Source: Heliocybe sulcata
Taxonomy: Eukaryota > Basidiomycota > Agaricomycetes > Gloeophyllales > Gloeophyllaceae
Reading direction: 5' to 3'
Assembly: GCA_004369045.1 (NCBI GenBank)
Contig: ML213512.1
Coordinates: forward strand, 801,510 to 865,509
DNA length: 64,000 nucleotides
In this document: positions 1 to 10,827 of the stretch, piece after piece
How the letters are laid out: each line of letters opens with the position of its first letter
Position numbering within the stretch: position 1 is the first letter of the stretch
Notes under the pieces: generated by a model
Databases searched by the model: none
Seen by the model: the letters and a program-made list of their open reading frames with translations, nothing else
What the model was told of the DNA's origin: nothing
Made by a program: the position numbers and the translations under genes

Positions 1-2367
1 CAACATTACCTGCTAGAACGGACGACGTCTTCGAGGAGATGAAGAGGCGTGGTCTGTACACTCTTGAAACTCGGGACAGACAGGCGAATTGGACTGAATG
101 TCCGGCTACCCTCGAGCAACGATCGAGCAAGGCCAATCCGGTTGAACAGAACTTTGCCGTCTTTTTGATGCGTGTCGCTGACACTATCGCCACCTTCACC
201 CAGAGGCCTTGCAGACATGTCGCCACAGCACAGTACTCTAATGATACATATGTTTCTTCCGAGGACGGATCACCAGTATGCCGTCGTTCTCCAAATGGCC
301 TCATATGCGATAGGGAGCCTGGCACCGACTCCTATACCTGGGCAAAGGTGATCTGTCCTCTGGAGATCAAGTGTAATAAAAAAGGCAGGCGCAGGACCGC
401 ATGCATAACCCAGCTGACGGAGGACTGCTGTATGGTATATGAGAATCAAGACGACAGACGCTTCGTTCCGGCTCTGGCCACGTACGGATACACCATGGTC
501 TTTCACGTCTTGGATCGCGCAGGCGAAGTCTACTCTGCCGACTTCGATATCCGTCTTGAACCCTTGACATTCCTGCGCGTCGTCATGGGCATTATGTTCT
601 CTTCTAAGGAGGACCTCGGTTACGATCCCACGATTACCACTCTCAAAGGAACCACTCGCTGTATCACGGTGGCAGGACAGGTCTACACCATTCTCGAGCA
701 GGTGTTTCGTGCCCACGGGATACGTGGGCGGGGAACAACTTGTTGGAGAGTCCGTCGCGAGGCGGATGGTGAGGAGTATGCCATAAAGGATTGCTGGATG
801 GATAGGGCGCGTGTCAATATGGAAGCGGCCCTCCTGGAGGAAGCTCAAAGAAATGGAGTTGATGGTGTTCCTCACCTGATTGCGCAGGAAGTCGTTCGCT
901 TTCGAGGCAAGGAAGACACAACGGAGCTACTACGTCTGCAACTGGGCACAGAAGCATATCGAAAGATATTCAAGAAACTCGACCGGCGCGTCCACAGACG
1001 GCTGGTTTTGCGGCCCTTCGCAGTGCCGATAACATGGTTCAAGTCGAAGAAGGAATTAATCGGAGCATTCATCAACACTATTGAAGGTTAGCTATGCCGT
1101 CCCATTTCACTTACATGTTCTGTCACCTCTAAATACTTCTATGGTGTAGCTCATAGAGATCTCTTGAAGAAAGCTAGTACCCTGCATAGGGATATCAGTT
1201 TGAACAACATCATGCTGGTAGCCCGACAAGACGCGTTCAACGGAGGGTTGCGCCGTGGGCTGCTCATTGATCTGGACTATGCTTCCAAGTATCCTGAACC
1301 AGAGGGTGAGGAAGCCGGTCGAGCAGCGCGCACTGTGAGTCCTGAACCTGCATCTTTACGTCCGAGTGCTGACCGACTGGCAGGGGACGACGCCGTTTAT
1401 GGCTCATGCACTCCTGGCTGCTGCTGGTTCTGTCGAACACCACCCTCAATTTGATCTGGAGTCGTTCTTTTACGTTCTCGTCTGGATATGCATTCTCTAT
1501 GATGGTCCAGGCGACAAGAAGCGAATAATCGCCTTCCAGAAATGCAAACTAAGCGGGTGGACAAAGGGGTCTTTCCACGACATTGCTGCAGTCAAGAATG
1601 GGCAGATGTCTTCGGAGGTGCTTTTCCCACTCGTGCTCAACGAATTTGCGCCCTACTTCGAGGATCTGAAAGCCTGTGTCCATAAGTGGCATAACCTGTA
1701 CTGGCCCTTGCGGTCGGAGGCTATGCATGAAGAAGTACTCGAGATCTTGAGAGAGACTTACAATCTTCTGCCAGATGTGGACTATGACGAGCTCGACCAT
1801 GCGGACAAGCCGTTTGCGCTGGGTGCTTCCGAGAGCGTCTCATACGACGAGGAGGAGGACGAGGACGAGGAGGACGAGGACGAGGATGAGGATGAGGACG
1901 AGGATGAGGATGGGGACGCGGATGAGGACGCGGAAGAACAGGAGGAGGAGGAAGATCATTCTGGGCCAGGCTCGAAGTCTGCTGGGAGCGTCGCACCCGC
2001 TACGTCCGCCGGAAAGCTTGGCCACGCTTCCGTCCAAAATCCCGGACCTTGTCGCACAGGGTACAATTGCGGCGCCCCTAGGGGATTCAAGCGGGCTAGG
2101 GCCGGCTCTGAACGGCCGAAGCTACCTCCATCTCGCTTTTATTCCGAGTCAGGTATTCTACCCGTACCTCCCAGCACGAGTGGTGGGTGGTGCCGATCGT
2201 TTGGACCATTCATGCCCAGAGACCCGACGTCCTCTCCCACGTCGGCATCCTGGGAAGACGATAGGCAGCCATCACCATCGCTTAGGGCGAGCGAAAATCA
2301 ACAGAGCGAGAGGCCATATTCTGAGGCGGGACCTAGCAAGCGTCCCAGGGCCGTCAAAGGAGCTTAA
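1..2367 (+). CDS. FunK1-type fungal protein kinase (5' partial)
   Basis: Probable protein kinase of the FunK1 family, which is expanded in mushrooms; substrates are unknown. The frame is open to the window edge upstream of the ATG at 39, so the true start may lie outside. Three exons fit: to 1086, 1150-1334 and 1384-2367. Seen in order: a candidate catalytic lysine in AIKD near 780, the loop HRDISLNN near 1187 (HRD with the metal-binding Asn), LIDLDYA near 1265 in place of the usual DFG, and GTTPFMAHALL created by the second splice. This combination is the FunK1 signature. A nearly uninterrupted Asp/Glu stretch follows at about 1845-1960, then a Ser/Pro-rich tail with basic patches that could be nuclear targeting signals. 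The splice choices are inferred from GT-AG borders and frame continuity. Confidence 0.85.
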
Positions 2368-4023
2368 GAGGTACCATCTCTCGCATCCCTTCCGACTCAG
2401 TCCTGCGTCGCCATGCTTATAGCACGATGGCTGATATTTCGTGGTAAATTAGTCCTTACTTGGATAAGGCGAACAAGACTGAGAATCCAGTGATAAGCCT
2501 TCAGAGGATCCAGCATGCTTGAGGGTCTTCGAATTATGAGGCCCTTGACGAAGCGGTATGGTATTCGAATCTCAGGATGGCATAGCGCGCCTAATATCAC
2601 ATACTGGCTTGAGCATTAACCCCACCATGTGCTATCCTTTCGAGGAACGGTGTTGACACGAATCATAATGAGTGCTCGACTTCACGCTCGGAAAGCAGAG
2701 GGACATGCCCAAATCCGTTGGAGGGGCCCTTTAAATGGTCGGCGCACCGCAGTGCATAAATGGAGGATATCGGCTAGACCCTTTGACAAAGTCCCGAGTT
2801 TCCATAGTGGCTTGAGTGCTTCCGGCACTCTGACTGCAGGTTGAACCCATCTAATTATTATTTCGAGGTTACCGTCTTTCCGACTCCCATGCGCTGGAGA
2901 AATAAACAAACGGACTGCTGCAGACTAAGTACGCGGCTCGACGTGGCTGTGTATACGTTGCTATATATGGTTGCATGGCCTTGAAACCGGTTCATCGATA
3001 ATTTCCTGCTCTCGTCAACGTCGCATCCCAGCCTCGTAGTCCGGCCTCTTGAGCGCTGTACTTCTTGACAGCAGTTTTACAAGAGCAGCTTACTTCCGTC
3101 CGTCTTTGGCTCTTTTCCTCTCCTTTCTCGTCCCGCAACTCAATTTATTTCTGCTGCTGCTGTCGCACATTTTATGTACGATCGAAATCGCAGGAGCCCC
3201 GTACCACCGGATGGCTTGACGGGGTATAGCAGATTGTGTAGAGTCTGTTCTGATTATTATGGGTGAACTCTATCTTCTGTGGCGTTGAACGTACACGACT
3301 GTATCGCTGCCACATGGGGCCGACCGCGACTTGCTCAAGAATCGCAGTTGCTTTCAAGCAGCTGGACATCTCATCATGCTTTGAATAAGCGTGGTGTTCA
3401 ATCACTCCGAAGAGCGCGTGAGCATACCAAATGATCAAGGTATGTGCCTGCCTTCTTGTAGAAAGGCATAGAGAACTGATCCCAAACTAGTCGGCATGAC
3501 TGTTCTCGTTCGAGTGCGGTCTCCCGCTTGACTCCTGACGCCCATTGACTTGTGGGCTGTCCCGGTTTAGGCTGCTTCGCTCGGACGTTGAATCGAGGCT
3601 ACTCCGTTGGCTGCAGTGCTCTGGCTCTGCGATACGTCGAACGCTCTCAGATTTCTAGCTGGAGACTTGAAGTCTCTCTCTATGGGCTATTCCCAGCACG
3701 TATATTGCCCAGACAGCGCTCTCCAAGGCCATCGGCTGGACAGCGTAAGGAAGTCGAACTAGTCCTGCCACCAAAACGCTTTCCGGATATCGCCGAAGGC
3801 TGTGGGACCTGGATACACAGCGCTCACGGAGCTTCACTTTGGAGCAATATTCGACACGCGCTCCCCTTGTTTGTATCCTGTCTTTATTTTGCGGTCCTTA
3901 TCGCCCCACGTGCAATCAAGCTTAGTAGGGACATCATCTAGGCAACGCAAATGTACGCGATTGCGAGCGACGAGAAAGGAAGAAGAAATATGTACGATGG
4001 CCCCTTGAACTCATTTTCACGCC
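2368..4023. other. intergenic, no supported gene
   Basis: I see no recognisable gene. An open frame at 3552-3941 (+) has low-complexity composition, no family features and no matching exon partners, so I do not call it. The stretch contains one copy of a dispersed repeat at 2546-2720. Confidence 0.5.
2546..2720 (+). repeat. dispersed repeat, copy 1
   Basis: This segment resembles 5523-5710 in the same orientation. Both begin with TGACGAAGCGGTATGGTAT, both pass through a stretch ending CTTGAGYATTAA, and both contain the phrase GGGACATGCCC near the right end. The spacing between these blocks is similar. Identity is moderate, so both are old copies. There is no ORF and no visible terminal repeat, so the element type is unknown. 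Confidence 0.6.
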
Positions 4024-5072
4024 TCATCTCTCTCCGCTACTTTCGTCCGCAGCTCCAAAAGCCGCCTCGAGCGTGTTCCCCTTGTCCCGCTGGAAATGAA
4101 AAGCATTCCATGGAGGGATCTTGTTCGCGCTGAAAGGCGCGCCGGACTTGTTCTTGCTGGCGGTGCCGTCGACATAAAGCCCCGGAATAGCCTGAAGACG
4201 GCCTTCTCCACCGATACCCATCTCCATGTTGTCGTTCCCCAGGATCCTCCCATGCATCCACTTGCTTCCCTCCTCTACACCGGCCTCCAAACCTTCGAAG
4301 TCCATCTCGGTGCTGAACAGAGGCTCGAAGCCGCAGGTGGCGCACATGTGGTTGTTGTCGTGTGCGTGCGCGACGCACTCCAGGCACGTAAGGTTGAGAC
4401 CGGTGAGCAACGGTGTTGATAGAGGAGAGTCAAAGGACGAGTCGCTCGATGCAGCGCTTGGAGAGGAAGGACAGTCGGGGCCGAATAACCCGATTGGCGA
4501 GGACTGAATGTCGTAGTCGACGTCGAAGGTGTCAAGGGCCGCGCCGAGGTCGTGGTCGACGTCCATTGAGTAGGGGGACAGTGACGGGCGTGGCTGACCG
4601 TCGTCACCGGTGGGAGGAAGGTCGTCGACAAGGTCCTCCGTCGGAAGGGCCTTCGTGGGCAGGAGGGGGGCCGAAGGCGAGGCCTCGAGGCTGCATGGCT
4701 CGTGCTCCTCGATAACGAGGCTGACTCGGAAGTCCTCCTGGAGCTGCTGAAGCGGTAGGCCACTAGTTTCCGAGTACCAGTGGTCTACAGTGACCGCGCT
4801 TGGGAGAGCAGCCGAGGTCATGAATTTTGGTACTCGGTTCGTTATTGGCTCTGACTTCGAAAGGTCGAAATAATAACGAGACATTAGATTCTTCGAAGGT
4901 GGTCTAACACATCAGAGGGGCTTACACCGTTATTGGAGCCAATAGTTACGGATGCCACACTTCCGGCACCGGTGTCGATGAAGTCGAAAGCGCCAGGGAA
5001 GGTGCACACTTGTGTGCAGTGGCTGGGAGCCCTATCGGCGAAAGAGGTAGGAAGATCGACGCTGAAGGACAT
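4024..5072 (-). CDS. hypothetical protein with a four-cysteine CxxC motif
   Basis: Unrecognised protein of about 325 residues. Two exons: 5072-4926 and 4854-4024, joined by a 71 bp intron with donor GTAAGC, an internal CTAAT branch-like site and acceptor AAG; both borders are phase 0 and the join is in frame. The N-terminal exon has two cysteines in CTQVCTF. The middle is acidic and rich in Ser/Pro. A motif C-x2-C-x10-C-x2-C (LTCLECVAH, then HMCATCGFEP) suggests a small zinc ribbon. There is no signal peptide and no membrane segment. The Ser/Pro/Asp-rich body around a metal knot would suit a regulatory protein, but that is inference only. The long open frame and clean intron make it a real gene. 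Confidence 0.65.
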
Positions 5073-6562
5073 TGTTACTCGTAGGTGAGTGCTGGGATAG
5101 CAGGGGATATGAATCTAGAATTTACATAGCAGGCGGTGGCTTTTATATCTTATTGCGCTAGGCTGTGTTCGGTATTCACGGGAGGATTACCCACGTCCTT
5201 GTGTTCTCTTAAGAAGGCATGATTGGCGGAAAGCTTCTGTGCAGACTCTTCTCCGCCGCGGAGCGCCCGTGCTCCTTGTTTGTAGGCACATGTAGGCGCC
5301 TCGTGTTTTCGAATAGGGAACTAGTCCTTCCGCGCGAGGAGCGCGAATCTTCGCGGGCGCTAGGCAGCGGCTGTTGTCTTTTAGCGGGTATATACGAGTA
5401 TCATGAACCCAGGCAGCGACGAGCTGAGATGATATTGAGTTTCGTCTGTTGTCCCTGGCTCCCAGCTATTATACTCGGCGGGGAGGTCGGCGTGTTTCGT
5501 TCAAGATGTTTGAAGTTTGAGGTGACGAAGCGGTATGGTATCCGGATCTTAGGATGGACCAACGCACGTAAACACATACCGGCTTGAGTATTAAGCGATA
5601 GGTCTTATACTCGTAAGGAGCTGCGCAGGCACAATGGTATGCACTAATGGACTGCGTACTCGAGTATCATACACAAGAACGCGCAGGGACATGCCCGAAT
5701 CGTTCTGAGGGCACTTCGGTAGCTGAGGAAACGCATGCTCCACAGGCGCCCGACACATATGCAGATAGCTTAATATATTAGGAAACTAAAGGTAATCCAA
5801 AAGCTCGACTTAAGCGCCTTGTCCATGGGTCCAGAGTGAGAAGAGGCGGTGTGATATTGAGTGCCGCATCCTCGGAGGTCTCTCTCGAGGTGCGTGGACT
5901 GCGGGCTTCATCTCCGCTGCGCTGCATCCGAGATGCTCCCCGCTAGTACCCTCGAGTCAGTTGATGGGCGAAGGGAACGACTCACCTGCATCCCAATCAG
6001 GTACAAGTAGTATACATGCTGAAGCATCTTACAACTTGAAGACGTTCTGAAATCCACAGTTGTCGCTTACCATCGGTCATTGCAGGACGAATATTGGCCT
6101 GGACATGGAACAAATGTCGTCCGACGTCTTGCCGCAAGTCAGGTCTTTGTCTGGGTCATATACGCTAGACGCCCAGCTCATTCACAAAAAGGTTGTGGTC
6201 TCGGAGCATTCTAATACCTGCCTAAACAGTCCAAAGTGCCGTGCATGAATTCAAGTTTTCGTGAGTACTTACCAGTTGTCACTAAGACGGGAGCAGAAAC
6301 TAACGCCTAACCTTAGTCACAAGCCCATGGCTTATGCGTTCCGTTCTCTTCGCTAACGGGTACACTTAGCCGGCCTACCGAAACCTACCAAGTCGCGGAC
6401 GCTCATTGGGCGAATCTGCCCTCGGCGTTGCGGGGTGATGGCACCCACGTGGCCAATAAGCTACGCATGGGTGACGTCCCAATTCTTCTTTCCTCTCTGG
6501 AATCCGAACTCCCGCTGTTGCTGCTTCCCAGCGTCAAACACCGTCTAACGACGAAGCGCAGG
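5073..6562. other. intergenic; upstream region of two divergent genes
   Basis: This stretch lies between the hypothetical gene ending its 5' side at 5072 and the reductase starting at 6563. I see no convincing coding sequence. It includes the second copy of the dispersed repeat. Confidence 0.5.
5523..5710 (+). repeat. dispersed repeat, copy 2
   Basis: Counterpart of 2546-2720 in the same orientation, sharing three blocks in the same order with substitutions and small indels between. The two copies flank the hypothetical gene at 4024-5072. Confidence 0.6.
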
Positions 6563-7617
6563 ATGAGCATGCTCTGGAAACCGGACGTGTCGACAGCGGC
6601 GGCTTGGTATAACGGTGCGTCTCTGCAGTAACAACTGTTCCCTGAAGCTCTATAGACGCGTTGGGTACTGATTCTTTTCTCTTCATCTGGCTGTGCTCGA
6701 GCAGAAGGGAGGAAATGGTTTCTCATAACACCCCTTCTGGCGTCGCCCACCACCTTTCTCATTAACGCTCCATTTGGTCGGTTCTCGCCGAAGGGAGAGA
6801 GCATCTTCATGGTCGATGGTACGTCTCCTCCCTTTCCTCTTCTCTCGCCTACCCTTCTTACACGACTGCACTCAAACATGACACAGGAATCAAGTCATGG
6901 ATCCTAATGGAACTCGTCTCCCCCCTCTGCTTCCTCTATAGCTACTACATCTCCCCTCTCACTCCCCGGACACACACACCCTCGCTCAGGGACCCCACCA
7001 CTCCCTTCGTTGCCCTCTTCCTGATTCACTACACCAACCGCGCTCTTTTGTCTCCTCTGCGCACGCCCTCACGCTCAAAATCGCATCTCATGGTGCCCCT
7101 TGCCGCCGTTCTCTTCAACACCGTCAATGGCTCGCTACTTGGGACCTACTTCTCATCCACCCAAGGCATCTCTTCCGCCGCATCCATGCCCAACTGGCGG
7201 TTCTGGCTTGGGCTGGGGATGTGGGCTGCCGGGTTTGTGGGCAACATCGTGCACGACGAGATGCTCCTCAACATTCGACGCAATAAAATGGGGGAGCAGG
7301 AACAACAGAAGGCTGAGGGCAAGAAGCCAAAGGAGAACCACTACGCCATTCCCCACGGGCTGCTCTACAACTTCATCTCCTACCCGAACTACTTCTGCGA
7401 GTGGATCGAATGGATCGGGTTCGCGCTCGCTTGCTCCCCAGTCCCATCGTTGGCGTCGGGGGCGGAGTTTATGAGGACCGTCAGCCCGCCGTGGTTGTTC
7501 CTCATCGCGGAGGTGGCGACGATGCTGCCAAGGGCATGGAAGGGACATAAATGGTACCACGAGAAGTTCCCGGATTATCCTAAGGAGAGGAGGGCGGTCG
7601 TTCCGTTTATTTTCTAG
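6563..7617 (+). CDS. steroid 5-alpha-reductase family protein (3-oxo-5-alpha-steroid 4-dehydrogenase-like)
   Basis: Integral membrane NADPH-dependent reductase of the SRD5A family, expected in the ER and acting on a steroid or similar enone lipid. Three exons, 6563-6614, 6705-6818 and 6887-7617, give 298 residues, a usual length for the family. The joined sequence carries family hallmarks: FINAPFGRF-like N-terminal block (here FLINAPFGRFSPKG), then GIKSWILMELVSP made by the second splice, NIVHDEMLLNIR in the middle, and the C-terminal cofactor block IPHGLLYNFISYPNYFCEW followed by EWIGFALA. Several hydrophobic helices are visible. The ATG at 6563 gives the short first exon; a second in-frame ATG follows two codons later. 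There are no stops or frameshifts. The natural substrate cannot be deduced from sequence. Confidence 0.9.
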
Positions 7618-8652
7618 TCTGCGGGGCGGTACCTTAAGGGTCGTGCATGTGTGGGAGAGCGTATATGCGGACTGTTCTTGGACATTTCAGACCGCCAATC
7701 TAAAGTATATGTAGCATCAGAACATCAAACTCTTGCGACTTGCCTTGTTACTTGTACATAAAATATCCGCCGGAGACCTTCGCTCCGGGAGCCGTTGATA
7801 TTCCGAGTTGACCTTGGTACGCCGGAGCCTTTTCGTGCTGGCCATACAATCAGGAAGACAGAAATAACCATTGGACAACGTCGTATGCGGTGTTGTGCTA
7901 TTCATAGATCCCCGATGGAGATGTCGGAGGGTTCCAAGCGTCCAGATCAGGCAGGGTTAGGACCACACCCGGGTCGTCCAATATGTATGAGCGCCAGAGC
8001 AGTTCGGGAAGATCTTTACTAAGAAGATACTGGACAGAGAATTTCTGAGAGATAGTATGGAACTCGTACGGTCGTTTGCGTTAGTGCGTCTTCACAGTAA
8101 TCGTAGTGAACCTTAGAGCCAGCCATCCACTGGCACGGAGGGAAAATAAAAGGCAGGTACCGGTCATAACGTCCCGGTGGTGAAGACTGATACTGCCCAG
8201 CAAATTATGGTTGCAACAGGGGACTACGGTGCGTGGCATCAAGATTTTTCCAATCAACAGCTGGCTCGTCACGACAACTTGCTGTTCGCGTGTAGTACCT
8301 ATTGAAAGTGAGCCCAATATCAAAAAGGAGCCGGGCCAAAGGAGACCTAGCGTGCATTATAGCTGTGAGAAAATGCGGTATAACCTTGGATTTTCAGTTA
8401 CAGATGGCCACATTTTGAGGAAGAGAAAGTGACGATCTCGCCGTGCGCCCACAGCCACTACGACCACGTGACTCACGCGTTACTTCTGTGACAAACGCCA
8501 CGAGCGAGCGACATATCGACGATACGCGGGTACCATAGAGCCGTACTGCAGCCTTCACTAGTAAGGATTCGTCGATTAAGCATATCCCAACGCCGTAACT
8601 GGGCGACAGGCATGCCGAAAGAACAATGGAACGGCATGCCTCGGCTAGCATA
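7618..8652. other. intergenic, no supported gene
   Basis: This stretch lies between the reductase and the A' gene. Short open frames on both strands have no family features and no plausible exon joins. I see nothing else in it. Confidence 0.5.
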
Positions 8653-8666
8653 GGTCCCGTGACCGC
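8653..8666 (+). promoter_or_regulatory. conserved upstream element of A' (GGTCCCGTGACCGC)
   Basis: Lies about 96-109 bp before the A' ATG. Near-identical GATCCCGTGACCGT occurs at a similar distance upstream of every other A-type copy in the window. Confidence 0.5.
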
Positions 8667-8761
8667 AACCTTCAAAGGGCTCTCATTGCGCACCGCGTCC
8701 CTTTCTTGCTTTGTTCCATCCCATCCCATCCCACCAGTTCTTATAACACTATCGAGTCACT

Positions 8762-9407
8762 ATGCCCAAAGAAACCCGCAAAGAGCGCAGAGCCGGCCGG
8801 GCATCCGGGTCGGACCCCTACCGCTTCGTCGAGGGCGCCACGGGGCTACGGGAGAGGAGCTTCGTGACCGCGATGCGCCGACGCGACCAGATAGAGAGAA
8901 ATCAGATGAAGGACCGCCATCTTGTGTTCATGCCTAACGCGATTTCGGGCAAGATGGAAGTGGTACGTTGACGTGCCACCGCTCTTTGCATCGGATATGG
9001 TCTGATACTGCTTTGAAAGAGCTACAGCGATGAAAGGAAGAGCAGACCGCCACCAAGCGGTGGCATGCAGCAGACTAAGCTCTCCTGCGGTGGTGATACC
9101 GTAGAGAAGCCTACCAAGCGGAAGGTTCGATTCGCAGACGAAGGTGTCCCGGAGACGAAAGACGGGGAGGATGTGCAGCAGACCGAGTGGCACGAACAGA
9201 AATCGGTGTGTATCGCGTCAATAGCTTCTAGGGATCATACTGAAGTTCAGTCAATAGTTGGCTTCGTCAGAGAAGCAACTGTTCACTGTCCTCAATGGCT
9301 ACGATGCCTTGAAGGCGGAAGATCGCGGTACCGCTCTCCGGCAGCTGCACATGCACCTCGAGGCGATGGGTATCAATGATGGACAGAGGGGAGTAGCTGG
9401 GTGGTGA
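8762..9407 (+). CDS. A-family small basic protein, diverged paralogue A'
   Basis: Unknown function. The ATG at 8762 opens the family signature MPKETRK. Exons 8762-8962, 9020-9205 and 9258-9407 join in phase 0 to about 178 residues; the second intron ends CAGTCAATAG, matching the CAGTTAATAG end in the A genes. Exon 2 contains KRKVRFADEG, the counterpart of RKRTVRFAEEGG in A. Exon 3 encodes an amphipathic stretch rich in Leu and His. There is no signal peptide or membrane segment; the protein is strongly basic and probably nuclear or cytoplasmic (inference). It stands in tandem with A 395 bp downstream, and a truncated relative sits at 53862-54145. The acceptor of intron 1 (AAAG) was chosen because only it keeps the frame. 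Confidence 0.6.
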
Positions 9408-9690
9408 AGAAAAGGAGGTGTCGCGATGCAGCGTCGCACTGGAGAATTGTTGTGTATTATAATGTACTTCTGAATGCGAAAATCCGGGCCCACCGTGTCG
9501 ACATAGCATCAGCTTACTCTTCGCACCGTTTTTCCTGTGGTCTGAATTATTTTCCACAAGCGTCTATCCCAATGTCTATTAGACCGGATAGAATATTCGG
9601 ATGATACCACTCACAACACTGGCCCGTTCGAAGACTTGTATCGACGCGTCCGAGCGTGCCGCGACGCGCCGAGGAAACGCGCTACGCGCT

Positions 9691-9704
9691 GATCCCGTGA
9701 CCGT
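9691..9704 (+). promoter_or_regulatory. conserved upstream element of A1 (GATCCCGTGACCGT)
   Basis: 98-111 bp upstream of the A1 start codon. The same 14-mer or a one- or two-base variant precedes A', A2, A3 and A4. Confidence 0.55.
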
Positions 9705-9801
9705 GAGCACCGCAACCTCATCTTTCCGCTCGCGGCCGGATCGCGTGGCTTCCTGCTCTTCCTCGTCCACACATATCAGCCTATCTTCATCTCTAGCTAT
9801 T

Positions 9802-10434
9802 ATGCCCAAGGAAACTCGTAAAGGACGCACGGCGAAGCGCGTCTCCAATCCGTACGAACTCATAGAACGTATTCAAGGCCTGATGGGCAGGGTGGAGCCA
9901 GGGGATAGGATCGAGAATTGGCGCAAGCAGGTGATGCCGGAGAAATTTGGGGACAAGGCAATGTCAGGACAAGTCGAACGGGTATGCCACCATTGTCTTC
10001 ATGGTAACATAGGCTCAGTTTACGTCTGCAGGGTAGATGCGCGGATCGCAGGCCAGTTCGTGGTGGTGGCATGGTAGAAGCGCCTAGTTCGCCTTGCGCG
10101 CGCAAAATGGGAGGAGGCGTTGCTAGGAAGCGCACGGTGCGATTCGCGGAGGAAGGTGGAGACAAGGGAGGCAACGGCATGGACGTGAAGGGGCCAGAGC
10201 GAAGGGTCCGCGGGCACAAGAAATCGGTGCGTACCAAGCGTCTGCACCGACTGGTGTGAGTTGCTAAAGTTCAGTTAATAGTCGGCTTCGTTAGAAAACC
10301 CTACTATCACTGACCTCCAAGCCCACAACGCCAACAAGAAGTCTGCGACAGCGCCGCAGCGCGACATTGCTATGGTAAACCTCCAGTATTATCTGGAGAA
10401 CCTGACCATGCACGACGATCCGAAGGAAAGCTAA
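9802..10434 (+). CDS. A-family protein, copy A1
   Basis: Unknown function; about 175 residues from exons 9802-9981, 10032-10226 and 10282-10434, all phase 0. Exon 1 holds the conserved block NPYELIERIQGLMG followed by EPGDRIENWRKQVMPEKFGDK, the most conserved part in copies A2 and A3. Exon 2 is Gly/Arg/Lys rich and includes R94-T95-V96-R97-F98, matching the K/R-x-V-x-F pattern of protein phosphatase 1 docking sites, followed by acidic and glycine residues. Exon 3 ends with a helix-like NLQYYLENLTMHDD. Open reading is complete. It is followed 394 bp downstream by B1 on the same strand, an arrangement repeated in all four copies. The consistent splice borders across copies are the main support. 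Confidence 0.65.
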
Positions 10435-10735
10435 AGAGGCTGAGGAGGCGGGAGTTCGAGAAATTACATAGGATCTGCTGAAACCGGCGTAAACGAATGC
10501 TATCAGTCTCAGGACATAGCCCGAAAGAAGCATATTTGCCCCTCGCAACATGCATACATGGCTCGTTCTTCTATTCGCTATTCTTGTAAAATCACTTCCG
10601 AAGATTGTATAAGAATGTGTTCCCAATCCATCATATCACTTACATGAAATGAAGAGGTATTAACTCACAAGGGCTTCCCTTTCCGAGGGATACTTGGAAA
10701 TTGACGTTGCTCAAAATACGTTACAGTCGGCCGTT

Positions 10736-10751
10736 GAATCCGGTCAGCTTC
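10736..10751 (+). promoter_or_regulatory. conserved upstream element of B1
   Basis: GAATCCGGTCAGCTTC, 77-92 bp before the B1 ATG, is a three-mismatch version of GAAGCCGGCCAGCTCC, found exactly at the same distance upstream of B2 and B3 and 12 bp further out at B4. Confidence 0.4.
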
Positions 10752-10827
10752 GAAGGATTAGATAAGCGTCGATGAGCGGCTCGGGATTCTCCACATTCTT
10801 GAACTCGAACCACAACCAGCGTCTGCG

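Noticed and set aside
270-875. 201-codon minus-strand frame opposite the FunK1 kinase
   Set aside because: It is the antisense shadow of a recognised kinase exon and has no features of its own.
3552-3941. 129-codon plus-strand ORF
   Set aside because: No recognisable motif, no splice partners and biased toward codons expected by chance in this composition.
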